Below, piece by piece: positions 4,538-6,118 of a DNA stretch of 6,118 bases. Each line of letters starts with the position of its first letter. Position 1 is the stretch's first letter. The notes under the pieces were generated by a model. The model was given only the letters and a program-made list of their open reading frames with translations, was not told the DNA's origin and made no database searches. Position numbers and translations under genes: made by a program. Origin of the DNA: Gemmatimonadota bacterium (lineage in GTDB: Bacteria; Gemmatimonadota; Gemmatimonadetes; Longimicrobiales; Gaopeijiaceae); assembly GCA_016209995.1 (NCBI GenBank), contig JACQVC010000283.1, positions 1 to 6,118 of the forward strand, given 5' to 3'.

Positions 4538-6118
4538 TTACCGAGGTCCCCCGTTCGCGGCGGGGGCGTCCCTGTAGGGTCTCAGGATTTCCTCGACGGT
4601 GTGCGCGATGCCGTTCTTCATGACGATTTCGAGGTTCGCCGTCGCGGCCACGTCCGCGAGTGGGTCGCCTCGGATCATGATCAGGTCCGCGAGCTTGCCG
4701 GGCTCGACGGTGCCGACTTCGTGGCCGACTCCGTTGAAGCGGGCGGCGTTGCTGGTCGCCGTTTGCAGCGCCTCGTGGGTGCTGAGCGTCGGAGTCAGCG
4801 CCCGCAGCGCCATGTGCAGAGTGAACGTGGGCGCGGCTAGCGGCGTGTCGGTGCCCAGCGCGACCAGGCCGCCGGCCCTCAGGATCGTTGCTGGCTTCTC
4901 GACCGATCGCGCGATGGCCGCCCGCTCCGCGTCCGTTGGCGGCGTCCGCGCGCGCGCGGCGAGCGCGTTCTGGTACTGATCGGGCATCAAATAGTGGTAG
5001 CGAGGATCGTCCAGCATGCCGGCGTCGTCCCCGAGCAGGGCCAGTCCGTTGTGCGTGGTGGTCAGGTCGAATTCTCCTTCGCTGAAGAGGGCGACCACGT
5101 CCTGATAGCTCTTACCGGCGCGAGACTGGGACCAGCTGTACCCCAGGCGCTGAGTCGCGGAGAGGTGTGTGGTGCCGCCCATACCCGTCTGTATGCCGGG
5201 CGACAGGAAGTGCGTGCCCGTGGGGACACCCATGGCCTGGGCTGTCCGCGCGAGGCCGGCCATGAAGCGGACCGGCGTGCGGACGTACCCCTTCAGATGA
5301 TCCAGCTCCAGCGCCCTCGCCTTCGCCATCTCGAGATCCATGACCTGCTGGTCCTTGATGGGACGCGATTGGCTGTAGAAGACCTGGTTGCCCTCGTACT
5401 GGGGGCCCGAGGTGAAGAGGCGAGGTCCCACCATCTTGCCGGCAGCGAGCGACTCCTGCAACAGCAGACTGTGGTAGGGGGCCCAGGCCATCGATGCGAT
5501 CGACGTGATTCCGTACGACAGGAACAGAGCCATGAACTGTCCCATCGAATCCTTGGTGCGCGGGTGCACGTGCGCATCCCACAGGCCCGGCATGAGTGTC
5601 AGGCCGGTCGCATCGATGAGCCGGTCGTCCGCCGCGGTCTCGTGAGGACGGTGGGGATACAACTCGCGGATCCGATTGGCCACGACCACGACGTCGACGT
5701 CGCGTTGCAGGGTCGGGTTCACGCCGTCCCACAATGCGCCCGCGTGGATGACGGTACGGCCTGGTGGCACCGCCTGCGTCCACGTCAGGTCGAGCGGGAT
5801 GTCGCGCTGTCCGGAGCCGTCGCGCTGGATCGTCCGCAGCGTGCCGTTGCTCACGTACAGGATCGTGCGCGAGTCGCCGCCCCAGGATGGCATGTCCGCG
5901 ACGTGGTCGGTCAGCTGGACCGCTGGACCCGACGGCGCGCCCTTCGAGTCGACGGGCAGGACGTGGAGCGTAGCGTTCATGATGAACGCCATGTGCGTCC
6001 CGTCCGGCGACCAGACCGGGCCGGCCTCGACACGATCCGCGAGCTGGTCGGGTGCCGGGCCCGGAGCGTGGAACGTCGCGGTCCCCGAGGCTACGTCGAC
6101 GGTGCGGATGAGGTGATA
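4538..6118 (-). CDS. PD40 beta-propeller/amidohydrolase fusion, C-terminal part (runs off right edge)
   Basis: The frame is open to the window edge, so the start is outside; 526 residues are visible. Residues 1-115 are the end of a TolB-like propeller, with PVWSPDG at 34-40 (a classic PD40 blade motif) and a degenerate blade at about 76-92 (PSWGGDSRTILYV). From about residue 123 (VIHAGALWDG) the amidohydrolase-superfamily part begins: its small beta domain, then LMPGLWDAHVHP with the metal-binding His183-x-His185, Lys276 in LKGYVRTP (candidate carboxylated lysine), His303 in GTHFLSPG, His318 in TTHLS, and Asp424 in LGTDTPL. GTVEPGKLADLIMIRGDPL (469-487) is the usual C-terminal beta segment returning to the small domain. 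Relatives are large (about 1000 residues), usually exported enzymes resembling imidazolonepropionase and dipeptidase-like amidohydrolases; their substrates are mostly unproven. An internal ATG at 5992 is not the start, since it falls within the propeller motif. The S51 peptidase follows after 46 nt, suggesting joint processing of a peptide or amide substrate. Confidence 0.9.
   Translation of the reverse strand, partial: YHLIRTVDVASGTATFHAPGPAPDQLADRVEAGPVWSPDGTHMAFIMNATLHVLPVDSKGAPSGPAVQLTDHVADMPSWGGDSRTILYVSNGTLRTIQRDGSGQRDIPLDLTWTQAVPPGRTVIHAGALWDGVNPTLQRDVDVVVVANRIRELYPHRPHETAADDRLIDATGLTLMPGLWDAHVHPRTKDSMGQFMALFLSYGITSIASMAWAPYHSLLLQESLAAGKMVGPRLFTSGPQYEGNQVFYSQSRPIKDQQVMDLEMAKARALELDHLKGYVRTPVRFMAGLARTAQAMGVPTGTHFLSPGIQTGMGGTTHLSATQRLGYSWSQSRAGKSYQDVVALFSEGEFDLTTTHNGLALLGDDAGMLDDPRYHYLMPDQYQNALAARARTPPTDAERAAIARSVEKPATILRAGGLVALGTDTPLAAPTFTLHMALRALTPTLSTHEALQTATSNAARFNGVGHEVGTVEPGKLADLIMIRGDPLADVAATANLEIVMKNGIAHTVEEILRPYRDAPAANGGPR

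Noticed and set aside
3883..4623. Long plus-strand frame (246 codons) opposite the S51 and amidohydrolase genes
   Set aside because: It is antisense to two well-recognised genes, is a usual by-product of high GC, and has no recognisable domain.
5112..5783. Minus-strand frame of 223 codons overlapping the amidohydrolase
   Set aside because: It is a +1 shadow of the amidohydrolase frame, low-complexity Gly/Arg/His, without motifs.
3700..6118. Cyanophycin degradation operon (cyanophycinase plus isoaspartyl dipeptidase)
   Set aside because: The S51 protein looks like the PepE-like branch (GASAGSLCWF, SPHYDREPERR), and the amidohydrolase is the propeller-fused imidazolonepropionase-like type, so naming this pathway would go beyond the sequence.

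Overview
The window is GC-rich (roughly 65% by eye), and every gene I can support lies on the minus strand, so transcription runs from high to low coordinates. The gene content suggests a soil or marine Gram-negative bacterium of the Gemmatimonadota type, with Acidobacteriota as the main alternative. The pointers are a TonB-dependent receptor with an N-terminal carboxypeptidase-regulatory-like domain, a TolB/PD40 propeller fused to an amidohydrolase, a Tat-exported S51 peptidase, and small outer-membrane barrels with AGGAGG-type ribosome binding sites. The phylum is inferred from family composition; no marker gene is present.

Layout in transcription order. (1) 6118-4538: C-terminal part of a PD40 propeller-amidohydrolase fusion, open at the right edge. 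(2) 4491-3700: a PepE-like S51 serine peptidase with a twin-arginine signal, 46 nt downstream and probably in the same operon. (3) 3568-3338: a small coiled-coil protein built partly from a 21-bp tandem repeat, start uncertain. (4) 3099-2341: a probable 8-stranded outer-membrane beta-barrel with a clear signal peptide and terminal Phe. (5) 2304-1114: an exported protein of unknown function with four cysteines, a helical middle and a Gly/Tyr-rich low-complexity C-terminus, 36 nt after the barrel gene and followed by a strong hairpin at 1057-1090. (6) 1113-326: a 788-bp gene-free gap with an AT-rich island (about 630-850) that holds a candidate promoter/operator. (7) 325-1: the N-terminus of a TonB-dependent receptor, open at the left edge.

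How the genes may work together: nearly all products look exported or envelope-located. The amidohydrolase and S51 peptidase look like a periplasmic hydrolase pair acting on amide or peptide substrates. The barrel and Gly/Tyr-rich protein form a second two-gene envelope unit of unknown role. The receptor belongs to a separate transcription unit and could import a nutrient, but its substrate cannot be read here. No mobile element, CRISPR array, tRNA or rRNA was seen.
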